Below, one piece after another: positions 1 through 7,432 of a stretch of 64,000 nt of DNA; the stretch's first letter is position 1, and every line of letters starts with the position of its first letter. The stretch is taken from positions 620,001 to 684,000 of the forward strand of contig NZ_JADBEB010000001.1 of NCBI RefSeq assembly GCF_014874095.1, in the 5' to 3' direction. The notes beneath the pieces were generated by a model. That model had not been told where the DNA came from and ran no database searches. It worked only from the letters and a program-made list of their open reading frames with translations. Source of the stretch: Plantactinospora soyae (GTDB lineage Bacteria; Actinomycetota; Actinomycetes; Mycobacteriales; Micromonosporaceae). The position numbers were made by a program, and so were the translations under genes.

Positions 1-1304
1 AGCAGTTCCGACCCGGGTGGGCCGACCAGTTGCACCCCGACCGGCAGGCCGTCCGGACGCAGCCCGACCGGGACCACCAGCGACGGCAGCCCGGCGATGT
101 TCCACGGCGCGGCGTACGGGGCGTACCGGATGCAGGTCAGCAGGTTGGACTGCCAGGACCGACCGGCCCAGCCCAGCGCTGCCGGCGGGGCGCTGGCCAG
201 TGCGGGGGTGAGCAGCAGGTCCACCGAGTGGTCGCTGAAGAAGCCGATCGACCGCTCCCGCCACGCCGTCCGGTCCTTCTCCTGGACCAGCCCCCGCCGC
301 TCCGCCCAGCCGCCCAACGCCGCGTGCCGCCGGGTACGCCGTTGCAGTGTCCCCGGGTCCAGCCCGGCCGCCGCCACCTCCGTGGCCGCCGACGCGAGCC
401 AGGTCGCGACGCCGCGCAGGCCGAGCGAGGTCGGGTAGACCGGGTCGACCGAGACCGCGTCGTGTCCGGCCGCCGCGAGCAGTCGGGAACCGGCCGCCAC
501 CGCGTCCCGGTTCGCCTGGTCGGGGCGGACGCCGGAGACCGGCGAACGCAGCGACACGGCGACCCGCAGCCGCTCCGGCGGCACCAGCTTGTCCGGGCGA
601 CGGCCGGCGAGTACGGCGAAGCCGACGGCGGCGTCGGCCACGGTGGTGGCCAGGATGCCGTGCTCGGTCAGTCCGTACCAGTCGTTCGCGCCGAGTTGGC
701 AGGGCACCACGCCCCGGCCGGGCTTGAGTCCGACCAGCCCGCAGCAGGCGGCCGGGATCCGGATCGAGCCGAGGCCGTCGTTGCACTGTGCGATCGGCAC
801 CATTCCCGAGGCCACCGCGGCGGCGGCACCGCCCGACGATCCACCCGGGGTGCGATCGGTACGCCACGGGTTGCGGGTCACCGCCGTCTCGTCGTCGGTG
901 AACGCGAACAGCCCCAGCTCGGGCATCCGGGTCACGCCGACGATGATCGCGCCCGCGCCGCGCAGCCGCCGGACCACCTCGTGGTCGTCCTCGGCGACCG
1001 GGCTACGGGCGGCCTCCGACCCGTTCCAGGTCGGCAGCCCGGCCACGGCGGTGTTCTCCTTGACCGCGATCGGCACCCCGGCCAGCGGAAGGTTGGCCAG
1101 GTCGTCCTGCTCGTCGACCTTCTCCGCCTCGACGATCGACTCGCCACCCCGCACCACCCGGAACGCCGACAGTTCGCGGTCCGTCCGGTCGACGTGGTCG
1201 AGGTGATCAGCTACCACCTGGGTGGCGGAGGCGTCACCACGGCGGACCGCCCGGGCGATCTGCTTCGCGGTCGCGCCCACCCAGGTCGGCATGATGTCCT
1301 GCAC
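1..1304 (-). CDS. amidase-signature family hydrolase (3' end outside window)
   Basis: Amidase-signature enzymes cleave amide bonds with a Ser-cisSer-Lys triad; the substrate here cannot be predicted. About 434 residues are visible. The catalytic Lys lies in VPIAVKEN (K82), followed near residue 150 by the Gly/Ser-rich signature GGSSGGAAAAVASG and the segment GSIRIPAACCGLVGLKPGRG. At the window edge the frame reads GLPSLVVPVGLRPDGLPVG, typical of the C-terminal part of the family, so little is missing. I chose the GTG at 1304 because GGGGAGG precedes it by 5 nt; an in-frame ATG at 1292 is the alternative. No signal peptide is visible, so it is probably cytoplasmic. The gene lies downstream of metB on the same strand, 125 bp away. 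Confidence 0.9.
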   Translation of the reverse strand, partial: MQDIMPTWVGATAKQIARAVRRGDASATQVVADHLDHVDRTDRELSAFRVVRGGESIVEAEKVDEQDDLANLPLAGVPIAVKENTAVAGLPTWNGSEAARSPVAEDDHEVVRRLRGAGAIIVGVTRMPELGLFAFTDDETAVTRNPWRTDRTPGGSSGGAAAAVASGMVPIAQCNDGLGSIRIPAACCGLVGLKPGRGVVPCQLGANDWYGLTEHGILATTVADAAVGFAVLAGRRPDKLVPPERLRVAVSLRSPVSGVRPDQANRDAVAAGSRLLAAAGHDAVSVDPVYPTSLGLRGVATWLASAATEVAAAGLDPGTLQRRTRRHAALGGWAERRGLVQEKDRTAWRERSIGFFSDHSVDLLLTPALASAPPAALGWAGRSWQSNLLTCIRYAPYAAPWNIAGLPSLVVPVGLRPDGLPVGVQLVGPPGSEL

Positions 1305-1429
1305 GGCCACCTCCCCATCGGCTTGTCCGCAGGGCTGTCCAGGCGGGCGGGGCGGTCCCACCCTGCGCGTCGGCCCGGACGCGCCGCGCCATCGGCGCGG
1401 CCCGTCCGGTACGCACGTCCGAACAGCGG

Positions 1430-2572
1430 TCAGCCGAGCGCCTGCTCCAGATCTGCGAGTAGGTCGTCGGCGGTCTCGATGCCGACAGACAGTCGCACGA
1501 GATCGGCGGGAACTTCAAGCGCCGAGCCGGCGGCACTTGCATGCGTCATTCGGCCCGGATGTTCGATCAGGGATTCGACCCCACCCAACGACTCGGCGAG
1601 AACGAAGAGTTTCGCCCGGTTGCAGATCTGTACCGCCTGCTCAGCCCCGCCAGCGGCGCGGAACGAGATCATTCCGCCGAACCGGCGCATCTGCTTCGCC
1701 GCGATTTCGTGCCCCGGATGTTCCGGCAGCCCCGGATAGAGGACCTCGGCGACCGCCCGGTGCCCATTGAGGTAGTCGGCGATCCGCTCGGCGTTGTCGC
1801 AGTGCCGGTCCATCCGTACCCCGAGGGTCTTCACGCCGCGCAGGGTCAGCCAGGCGTCGAACGGGCCGTTCACCGCGCCCATGGCGTTCTGGTGGTAACG
1901 GAGTTCCTCGCCCAGCCCGCTGCTGGCCGCGACCAGGGCGCCGCCGACCACGTCGGAGTGCCCACCGACGTACTTGGTGGTGGAGTGCACGACCACGTCG
2001 GCGCCGAGCGCGATCGGCTGCTGGAGGTACGGCGAGGCGAAGGTGTTGTCGACGACAAGCAGGGCGCCGATGTCCTTCGCCACCGAGGCCAGCCCGGCGA
2101 TGTCGGCGATCCCGAGCAGCGGGTTGGTCGGCGTCTCCACCCAGATGACCTTGGTCTGGCCCGGCCGGACGGCGGCCCGTACCGCGTCGACGTCGGAGAT
2201 CCGGGCCGGGGTCCAGGTCAGCCCCCACTGCTGCGCCACCCGGGCGAAGAGCCGGAACGTGCCGCCGTACGCGTCGTCTGGGATCACCACGTGGTCACCA
2301 GGCCGGCAGACGGTACGCAGCAGGGTGTCCTCGGCGGCCAGCCCACTGGCGAAGGTGAGCCCGACCGGACCGCCCTCCAGCGCCGCGAGGCACTCCTGCA
2401 GGGCGTCCCGGGTGGGATTGGCGGAGCGGCTGTACTCGTACCCCAGCCGGGGTGCGCCGACGGCGTCCTGCGCGTACGTGCTGGTCTGGTATATCGGCGG
2501 CACCACGGACCCCGTCCGGGGCTCCGGTTCCTGGCCGGCGTGGATGGCGAGTGTCTCGAACCCGTGACTCAT
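1430..2572 (-). CDS. metB: cystathionine gamma-synthase / PLP-dependent Cys-Met metabolism enzyme
   Basis: PLP enzyme of the Cys/Met metabolism family (380 aa, normal length). Cystathionine gamma-synthase condenses an activated homoserine with cysteine in methionine synthesis. The PLP-binding lysine is K200 in VVVHSTTKYVGGHSD, and the cofactor-binding aspartate is in LLVVDNTFASPY. The N-terminal YEYSRSANPT motif and C-terminal SLGGVESLIEHP are typical of the MetB/MetC branch. Sequence alone does not fully separate gamma-synthase from gamma-lyase or beta-lyase; naming follows the closest actinobacterial pattern. Translation starts 7 nt after a TAGCCT -10 box, so the mRNA is probably leaderless. 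It is divergent from the HIT gene, with only 23 bp between the two start codons. Confidence 0.9.
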   Translation of the reverse strand: MSHGFETLAIHAGQEPEPRTGSVVPPIYQTSTYAQDAVGAPRLGYEYSRSANPTRDALQECLAALEGGPVGLTFASGLAAEDTLLRTVCRPGDHVVIPDDAYGGTFRLFARVAQQWGLTWTPARISDVDAVRAAVRPGQTKVIWVETPTNPLLGIADIAGLASVAKDIGALLVVDNTFASPYLQQPIALGADVVVHSTTKYVGGHSDVVGGALVAASSGLGEELRYHQNAMGAVNGPFDAWLTLRGVKTLGVRMDRHCDNAERIADYLNGHRAVAEVLYPGLPEHPGHEIAAKQMRRFGGMISFRAAGGAEQAVQICNRAKLFVLAESLGGVESLIEHPGRMTHASAAGSALEVPADLVRLSVGIETADDLLADLEQALG

Positions 2573-2579
2573 TTGGATG

Positions 2580-2589
2580 AGGCTAGTCT
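2580..2589. promoter_or_regulatory. overlapping divergent -10 boxes for metB and the HIT gene
   Basis: The sequence AGGCTAGTCT contains TAGTCT reading right (2584-2589), 6 nt before the HIT GTG, and TAGCCT reading left (2585-2580), 7 nt before the metB ATG. The two hexamers share the central TA. The geometry predicts two leaderless transcripts from one bidirectional promoter. This is inferred from spacing only. Confidence 0.5.
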
Positions 2590-2595
2590 GCCCTG

Positions 2596-3015
2596 GTGGC
2601 GGGCTGCGTGTTCTGTGGGATCGTGGCGGGTTCGGTGCCGGCGTTCCGGGCGGTCGACTCCCCCGACGGGGTGGCCTTCCTCGACACCCGCCCGGTGTTC
2701 AAGGGGCACCTGCTGGTGGTGCCCCGCGAGCACCACGAGGTGCTGGGCGAGCTGCCGGCCGCCGCCCTGCCGGGGTACTTCGGGTTGGTCCAGCGGCTCG
2801 CCGTCGCCGTCGAGGCCGGTCTGGACGCCGGCGGCACCTTCGTGGCGATGAACAACCGGGTGTCGCAATCGGTGCCGCACCTGCACACCCACATCGTGCC
2901 CCGAACCAAGGGCGACGGCCTGCGCGGCTTCTTCTGGCCCCGGACGAAGTACGCCTCCGACGACGAGGCCCGGTCGTACGCCGACCGGATCGCCGCCGCC
3001 CTCGCCGAGGCCTAG
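2596..3015 (+). CDS. HIT family protein (nucleotide hydrolase/transferase)
   Basis: Histidine-triad protein, 139 aa, the usual size for the HINT/HIT group that hydrolyses or transfers nucleoside monophosphates via a nucleotidyl-histidine intermediate. The HxHxH motif is HLHTHIV (H95, H97, H99). The N-terminal CVFCGIVAG, with two cysteines, is common in HIT proteins and may bind zinc with a downstream His. The GTG start lies 6 nt after a TAGTCT -10 element, with no Shine-Dalgarno sequence, so it is probably a leaderless message. It is divergent from metB. The physiological substrate is unknown. Confidence 0.93.
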   Translation: MAGCVFCGIVAGSVPAFRAVDSPDGVAFLDTRPVFKGHLLVVPREHHEVLGELPAAALPGYFGLVQRLAVAVEAGLDAGGTFVAMNNRVSQSVPHLHTHIVPRTKGDGLRGFFWPRTKYASDDEARSYADRIAAALAEA

Positions 3016-3169
3016 CGAGCCTCTACCGCCGAAGGACCGGGGACGGCCCGGACCGGCATCCGGCGGGATTCCGCGTTGTCGAGCGGCTCGGTCTGCTGGC
3101 GGCGGTTCCGGGTAAGGATCTGTTGCCGCGCCGCGTTACATCCGGCAGAGGTACGAGAGGAGTTCCACC

Positions 3170-3832
3170 GTGTTCCTACGGCGAATGAAGGCCGAGCTGC
3201 CCACCCCCGACCAGGCGCTGCCCGGCCGGCTGATCGCGATGCCGATCTCCGACCGGCACGAGGTACTCGGCACGCCGCTGAAGGGCCCGTGGCCCGAGGG
3301 TGCGCAGGTCGCCGTCTTCGGGATGGGCTGTTTCTGGGGAGCCGAGCGACTGTTCTGGACCCTGCCCGGGGTGATTTCCACCTCGGCGGGCTACGCGGGC
3401 GGTTACACCCCGAACGCGACGTACGAAGAGGTCTGTTCCGGCGGGACCGGGCATGCCGAGGTCGTCCAGGTGGTCTACGACCCCTCGAAGATCAGCTATG
3501 AGGACCTGCTGAAGGTGTTCTGGGAGAACCACGACCCGACCCAGGGCATGCGGCAGGCCGGCGACGTCGGTACCCAGTACCGGTCGACGATCTACACGAC
3601 GACCGACGAGCAGTTGGCGACCGCGCAGGCGTCCCGGGACGCGTTCGCTCCGGTGGTGGCGCGGGCCGGCAAGGGCGAGATCACCACGGAGATCGACAAG
3701 CTCGGGAAGTACTACTACGCCGAGGACTACCACCAGCAGTACCTGGCGCCGACGAAGAACCCGAACGGCTACTGCACGCACGGGCCCAATGGCATGACCT
3801 GCCCGGTCGGGGTGGCCCGCACCGAGGGGTAG
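3170..3832 (+). CDS. msrA: peptide-methionine (S)-S-oxide reductase
   Basis: MsrA reduces methionine-S-sulfoxide in proteins and free methionine, repairing oxidative damage in the cytoplasm with thioredoxin-type recycling. The catalytic motif GCFWGAE is at residues 53-59 with nucleophile C54. The family landmarks [13 protein letters not shown] and the QYRS segment follow, and the C-terminal cysteines C202 and C211 are candidate resolving residues. Length is 220 aa, with an N-terminal extension of about 45 residues before the core, as in many actinobacterial MsrA proteins. The GTG start at 3170 is supported by GAGAGGAG 7 nt upstream. Confidence 0.96.
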   Translation: MFLRRMKAELPTPDQALPGRLIAMPISDRHEVLGTPLKGPWPEGAQVAVFGMGCFWGAERLFWTLPGVISTSAGYAGGYTPNATYEEVCSGGTGHAEVVQVVYDPSKISYEDLLKVFWENHDPTQGMRQAGDVGTQYRSTIYTTTDEQLATAQASRDAFAPVVARAGKGEITTEIDKLGKYYYAEDYHQQYLAPTKNPNGYCTHGPNGMTCPVGVARTEG

Positions 3833-3982
3833 CTGCCACCCAGCCGTACCGAGACACGTAGCAGTGCTGCCGCGCCGGGCCTTCCGGCGCGGCGGTTCGC
3901 TGTTCCCGCCCAGCGGGAAGTCGCCTTGGTGCCCCTCGCCCGGTCGCGCGGCTGGCAGCTCGTTGAGTGTGCGCAAAAACCG

Positions 3983-4012
3983 TTGCCGCTGGCGGCCGGG
4001 GATGGATAGCGT
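3983..4012 (+). promoter_or_regulatory. putative promoter of the 4.0-4.26 kb intergenic transcript
   Basis: TTGCCG at 3983-3988 and TAGCGT at 4007-4012 are separated by 18 bp, resembling a housekeeping-sigma promoter. Transcription would begin near 4019, just before the structured element below. Within the 461-bp interval after msrA I see nothing else supportable from 3833 to 3982. Confidence 0.35.
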
Positions 4013-4018
4013 GGCCGT

Positions 4019-4260
4019 ACACGCGAAGGGAGGTGGTCCGAGCTTTGTATAGCAATGGGACTCGTGAGGTGGCTGTCCGCTAGCCGCTGTCCTTGACAGT
4101 TTCGGTGTCCGCCGCAAGCGGGCAGTTGCAAATCGTCGAGACCGTGTGGCAGCGGTGCGGCGAATCCACGACAGCCACCCGACCCCCGGGGCGTCCGGCC
4201 ATAGTCCAGCCGGCGTCCGCGTGACAATGCTCACGCGGACACCCCGGGGGTCGCCTTTTC
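4019..4260 (+). ncRNA. candidate structured RNA or leader with small ORFs
   Basis: This interval between msrA and rnz folds on paper. An outer stem pairs GGTGGCTGTC (4068-4077) with GACAGCCACC (4170-4179), 10/10. Inside it CCGCTG (4084-4089) pairs with CAGCGG (4150-4155), and GTCCGC (4107-4112) pairs with GCGGGC (4118-4123) across CGCAA. GGGAGGTGG at 4028-4036 looks like a ribosome site. A 13-codon ORF runs from ATG 4055 to TGA 4096, and a second frame is open from TTG 4093 to TGA 4224, the two overlapping as TTGA. From GTG 4033 that second frame is interrupted only by TAG at 4081. A putative terminator follows. It matches no riboswitch or RNA class that I recognise. Confidence 0.35.
4180..4253 (+). 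terminator. nested inverted repeats upstream of rnz
   Basis: The arms 4180-4196 (CGACCCCCGGGGCGTCC) and 4237-4253 pair with one mismatch. An inner perfect hairpin pairs GTCCGCGTGA (4215-4224) with TCACGCGGAC (4231-4240) over a 6-nt loop. They share 4237-4240, so the two folds compete. CCTTTTCC follows. This could be a terminator or an attenuator for the preceding element. Confidence 0.5.
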
Positions 4261-4293
4261 CACCGGGAAGGCATCGCACCGGAAGGACCCGCC

Positions 4294-5346
4294 GTGTCGG
4301 TACGGGAACTGACGGTGCTGGGCACGGCCAGTCAGGTGCCGACCCGGCATCGCAACCACAACGGGTACGTGCTGCGCTGGGACCGGGAGGTCATCCTCTT
4401 CGACCCCGGCGAGGGTACCCAGCGGCAGATGCTGCTGGCCGGAGTCGCCGCCAGCGACCTGACTCGGATCTGTGTCACCCATTTCCACGGCGACCACTGC
4501 CTCGGCCTGCCCGGCGTGATCCAGCGACTCTCCCTCGACCGGGTCGCACATCCGGTCGACGCCCACTTTCCGGCCGGCGACGGCGAGTACTTCGCCCGGC
4601 TGCGGCACGCCAGTTCGTTCTACGAGACCGCCGAGCTCCACGAACGCCCGGTACTGGCGGACGGCCAGGCCTTCGAGACCGCCGCCGGCCGGTTGGAGGC
4701 ACGCCGACTCCGGCATCCGGTCGAGACGTACGGCTATCGGCTGGTGGAGCCGGACGACCGCCGGATGCTGCCGGACCGGCTGGCGGCGTACGGGATTCGT
4801 GGGCCCGCCGTCGGAGAGCTGGCCCGGACCGGCCACCTCGACCTGCCCGGAGGTCGCGTGCTGTTGGCCGAGGTGAGCGCGCCGCGCCCCGGCCAGCGGT
4901 TCGCCTTCGTGATGGACACCGGTCTCTGCGACGCGGTGTTCGCCCTGGCGGAGCGGGCCGACCTGCTGGTGATCGAGTCGACCTTCCTGACCGAGGACGC
5001 CGCGCTCGCCGCCGAGGTCGGCCACCTGACGGCGGCGCAGGCCGGGCGGGTGGCGGCCGAGTCGGGGGTACGTCGACTCGTGCTCACCCACTTTTCCCAG
5101 CGCTACGGCCCGGCAACCCGCCCGAAGCCGGTCGCCGGAGCACCGGTTTCCGGCACCGGGCCGGCGGTGGCCGGTACGGTGCCGGCGGCGGCGAGGGCGG
5201 CGGTCTCGACAGCGGAGCGTTTCGCCGCCGAGGCCCGGGAGCACTTCGACGGTGAGATCGTGGTGGCCGAGGACCTGATCCGGGTGCCCGTACCGGCTCG
5301 GTCGGTCAGCGGGGCAGCGACGCCGCCAGCCGCTTCGGCGCCCTGA
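4294..5346 (+). CDS. rnz: ribonuclease Z (tRNase Z), metallo-beta-lactamase fold
   Basis: RNase Z cuts the 3' trailer of tRNA precursors; it matters here because the tRNA-Leu gene in this window does not encode CCA. The metal motif THFHGDH holds H63, H65, D67 and H68. FVMDTG supplies a further metal ligand and THFSQRY the downstream His. Just after THFSQRY there is a ~35-residue Ala/Pro/Val-rich insertion that is unusual for the family. The end reads [12 protein letters not shown] plus a short tail. The GTG start at 4294 has GGAAGGA upstream. The 3' end overlaps the convergent MmcQ/YjbR gene by 41 bp. Confidence 0.9.
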   Translation: MSVRELTVLGTASQVPTRHRNHNGYVLRWDREVILFDPGEGTQRQMLLAGVAASDLTRICVTHFHGDHCLGLPGVIQRLSLDRVAHPVDAHFPAGDGEYFARLRHASSFYETAELHERPVLADGQAFETAAGRLEARRLRHPVETYGYRLVEPDDRRMLPDRLAAYGIRGPAVGELARTGHLDLPGGRVLLAEVSAPRPGQRFAFVMDTGLCDAVFALAERADLLVIESTFLTEDAALAAEVGHLTAAQAGRVAAESGVRRLVLTHFSQRYGPATRPKPVAGAPVSGTGPAVAGTVPAAARAAVSTAERFAAEAREHFDGEIVVAEDLIRVPVPARSVSGAATPPAASAP

Positions 5347-5644
5347 TCCGCCAGGACTCCGCCAGCAGTTCGCTCAACTCGACGGGATCGATGGTGTCGA
5401 GCGCGACCACCACCATCGGGTAGTTGACGTAGTGCGCCGGCACGGTGAAGGTCTGCGGAGCCGCCGTGACCAGCGCCTCCCGCTCGTTCGTGAAGATCGC
5501 GATCCGCTCGCCGCCCTCCAGCAGCCGGACGAACAGCTTGCCGCGAATCTTGCAGGTCGGTGTCCCATATGAGGTGCCCTGTTCCACCTCGGGCAGCACC
5601 GACACCAGATCACACACTCTGTCCCAGGTGACCATATCGGCCAC
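5306..5644 (-). CDS. MmcQ/YjbR family protein
   Basis: Small 112-residue protein of the MmcQ/YjbR family, which adopts a CyaY-like fold and is often called DNA-binding, although its cell role is unclear. Family-like segments are [20 protein letters not shown] near the N terminus, the [12 protein letters not shown] strand-helix region, and the C-terminal [14 protein letters not shown]. The start is GTG at 5644. Its promoter region is the 17 bp shared with the divergent GNAT gene. The 3' end overlaps rnz by 41 bp. Confidence 0.85.
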   Translation of the reverse strand: MADMVTWDRVCDLVSVLPEVEQGTSYGTPTCKIRGKLFVRLLEGGERIAIFTNEREALVTAAPQTFTVPAHYVNYPMVVVALDTIDPVELSELLAESWRIRAPKRLAASLPR

Positions 5645-5648
5645 GTTA

Positions 5649-5655
5649 CTACTAT
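5649..5655. promoter_or_regulatory. shared divergent -10 region
   Basis: CTACTAT gives TACTAT reading right (5650-5655), 6 nt before the GNAT GTG at 5662, and TAGTAG or ATAGTA reading left, 4-5 nt before the GTG at 5644. The divergent starts are only 17 bp apart, so both messages are probably leaderless. Confidence 0.45.
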
Positions 5656-5661
5656 CGACAA

Positions 5662-6189
5662 GTGACGCTCACCCTGCGCCCGGCGGTCGCCGGTGATCTG
5701 ATGGCCATCGGAGATCTTCACCACCGTTCGCGGTCGGCGGCCTACCGGGAGTTCATTCCGGCGTACGCGTTGGCCTCGGTCACCGGGGAGATGATGGGCC
5801 GGTACTGGACGGAGCGCTGGACGTACGAGCGGGACAGCCATCTGTTGACGGTGGCGGAGCGGGACCGCCGGCTGGTCGGCTTCACCTACCTCGGGCCGCA
5901 CGACCCGGAGGGGCCCGGCTCGGCCGGCCCGGACGTCGGCGAGTTGAACGCCATCCACCTGGATCCGGCGGAACAGGGGCGCGGCGTGGGTCGGGCGCTG
6001 ATGGTCGACGCCCTGGCGAAACTGCACGCCCAGGGCTGGCGGCGGGCGGTGCTCTGGGTGCTCGCCGAAAACGCCCATGCCCGGGACTTCTACGTCCGGG
6101 GCGGCTGGGTACCGGACGGTGTCGAGCGGGAGGGCGACATCGGCCCGGTGCTGACCCGGCAGATCCGGCACGTCCGCGACCTTCCCTGA
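5662..6189 (+). CDS. GNAT family N-acetyltransferase
   Basis: Acetyl-CoA-dependent GNAT acetyltransferase, 175 aa. The acetyl-CoA pyrophosphate loop is in LDPAEQGRGVGRALMVDAL (Q/R-x-x-G-x-G/A), preceded by the ELNAIHLDP beta strand. The C-terminal AENAHARDFYVRGGWVPDG is the standard N-x-x-A-x-x-F-Y-x-x-x-G-F/W region. The acceptor substrate cannot be predicted. The GTG start lies 6 nt downstream of TACTAT, so it is probably leaderless. It is divergent from the MmcQ/YjbR gene. Confidence 0.9.
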   Translation: MTLTLRPAVAGDLMAIGDLHHRSRSAAYREFIPAYALASVTGEMMGRYWTERWTYERDSHLLTVAERDRRLVGFTYLGPHDPEGPGSAGPDVGELNAIHLDPAEQGRGVGRALMVDALAKLHAQGWRRAVLWVLAENAHARDFYVRGGWVPDGVEREGDIGPVLTRQIRHVRDLP

Positions 6190-6253
6190 CAACTCCCGGA
6201 CCTCCCGCAATCCCACCCGTCCGACCTCCCGGAGTTCGCTGACCTTCCGCCTG

Positions 6254-6343
6254 TTCGCTCTGCTCGCTTTGTTCGCTCTGCTCGCTTTGTTCGCTCTGCT
6301 CGCCTTGTTCGCTGTGGGCGCTCTGTTCGCTGTGGGCGAAGCA
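6254..6343. repeat. 18-bp tandem repeat upstream of the S1C protease gene
   Basis: TTCGCTCTGCTCGCTTTG occurs exactly at 6254-6271 and 6272-6289, with one change at 6290-6307. Two further degenerate units (TTCGCTGTGGGCG core) follow at 6308 and 6326. The array ends about 55 bp before the protease ATG. The unit is a multiple of 3 but I see no convincing gene across it. Confidence 0.85.
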
Positions 6344-6396
6344 GCCACGCCGGCCCGTCGGGCATCGACCGGCCTCGTCGCGGCGTTGTCCGGCAC

Positions 6397-7353
6397 ATGA
6401 GCACCGAACAACTCGAACCGGAGCGCGCCGAGTCGGCCGCTCTGGACGCGTACTCGCAGGTGGTCACCACCGTGGCGGCGCGGGTGCTGCCGAGCGTGGC
6501 GGCGCTGGCCGTACGGAGCCCGCGCGGCGCCGGGGCCGGCTCGGCGGTGACCTTCACCGACGACGGATTCCTGCTCACCAGCGCACACGTGGTGGAGGGC
6601 GCCGGCGGCGGCGTCGCGACCTTCGGTGACGGTGCGGAGGCCCGGTTCGACGTCGTCGGCGCCGACCCGCTCTCCGACCTGGCGGTCCTCCGGGTCCGGG
6701 CCACCGCCGCCCCGCCGGCCGAACTCGGCGACGCCGACCCGCTCCGGATCGGGCAACTCGTCGTCGCGGTCGGCAACCCGCTCGGGCTCGCCGGTTCGGT
6801 CACCGCGGGCGTGGTCTCCGGGCTGGGTCGGTCGCTGCCGGCCCGGGACGGTCGGGTCGTCCGGCTGATCGAGGATGTGATCCAGACCGATGCGGCGCTG
6901 AATCCGGGCAACTCCGGCGGCGCCCTCGCCGACTCTGCCGGCCGGGTGGTCGGGATCAACACGGCCGTCGCCGGCTACGGCCTCGGTCTGGCGGTGCCGA
7001 TCAACTCCACCACCCGTCAGATCATCGGCGACCTGGTCAGCAACGGGCGGGTCCGCCGGGCCTGGCTGGGTGTCGCCGGAGTGCCCGTACCGCTGCCGCC
7101 GGCCGTCGCGGAACGGACCGGGCAGCAGCGCGGACTACGGGTGGTCGAGGTGGTTCCGGACAGCCCGGCCGGGATCGCCGGGATCTACCTCGGGGATGTG
7201 ATCATCTCGGCCGGCGGTCGACAGGTGGCCAACGGGCAGAGTCTCCAGCGGCTCATGCTCGGCCCGGCGATCGGCACCCGACTGCCGATGACCCTGCTCC
7301 GCCGGTCCGCGTTCGTCGACGTCATCGCCGTACCCACCGAGCTCGCCCGCTGA
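6397..7353 (+). CDS. S1C (HtrA/DegP-like) serine protease with PDZ domain
   Basis: Trypsin-fold HtrA-like protease of 318 aa. The triad is visible as His in LLTSAHVVEG, Asp in PLSDLAVLRV and Ser in NPGNSGGAL. The protease domain covers roughly residues 20-225. A single PDZ domain (QQRGLRVVEVVPDSPAGIAGIYLGDVIIS) fills the C terminus. There is no signal peptide or transmembrane segment at the N terminus, so unlike most HtrA proteins it appears cytoplasmic. ATG 6397 begins MSTEQLEPERAESAALDAYS; no strong ribosome site is apparent. It converges with cbs, with the repeat element at 7376 between them. Confidence 0.92.
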   Translation: MSTEQLEPERAESAALDAYSQVVTTVAARVLPSVAALAVRSPRGAGAGSAVTFTDDGFLLTSAHVVEGAGGGVATFGDGAEARFDVVGADPLSDLAVLRVRATAAPPAELGDADPLRIGQLVVAVGNPLGLAGSVTAGVVSGLGRSLPARDGRVVRLIEDVIQTDAALNPGNSGGALADSAGRVVGINTAVAGYGLGLAVPINSTTRQIIGDLVSNGRVRRAWLGVAGVPVPLPPAVAERTGQQRGLRVVEVVPDSPAGIAGIYLGDVIISAGGRQVANGQSLQRLMLGPAIGTRLPMTLLRRSAFVDVIAVPTELAR

Positions 7354-7375
7354 CGTCCGCTCGTCTCGCCGGACG

Positions 7376-7430
7376 GTTAGGAAGGGCCCCTTCTTCTACA
7401 AAAAACGATAAGAAGGGGCCCTTCCTTACA
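7376..7430. repeat. dispersed repeat element, copy 1 (also a likely bidirectional terminator)
   Basis: Two G/C-rich arms, AGGAAGGGCCCCTTC and AGAAGGGGCCCTTCC, flank the spacer TCTACAAAAAACGATA. The arms are palindromic and pair with each other, so in this copy the element can form a long hairpin between the convergent protease and cbs genes. Related copies lie at 37442-37496 and 51870-51922. Confidence 0.8.
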
Positions 7431-7432
7431 TC

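Noticed and set aside
2573-2595. A SAM or other methionine riboswitch upstream of metB
   Set aside because: The upstream space is only 23 bp to the divergent start and the message appears leaderless, so there is no room for an aptamer.
1541-2851. Plus-strand 436-codon frame antisense to metB
   Set aside because: It is a shadow frame; metB has the PLP lysine and all family motifs on the other strand.
4055-4224. Selenocysteine or stop-readthrough protein at TGA 4094 or TAG 4081
   Set aside because: There is no recognisable SECIS-like hairpin directly after the stop and no homologous selenoprotein that I recognise. RNA structure or two overlapping small ORFs explains the data with fewer assumptions.
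5374-6756. Minus-strand frame translating the 18-bp repeats as an Ala-Asn-Lys-Ala-Ser repeat protein
   Set aside because: It overlaps three supported genes, has no plausible start, and the repeat peptide results only from the unit being a multiple of three.
7376-7430. Insertion sequence or MITE with terminal inverted repeats
   Set aside because: There is no transposase and no flanking target-site duplication visible to me. The arms behave as direct repeats in copy 3, so I report a repeat family without naming a transposition mechanism.
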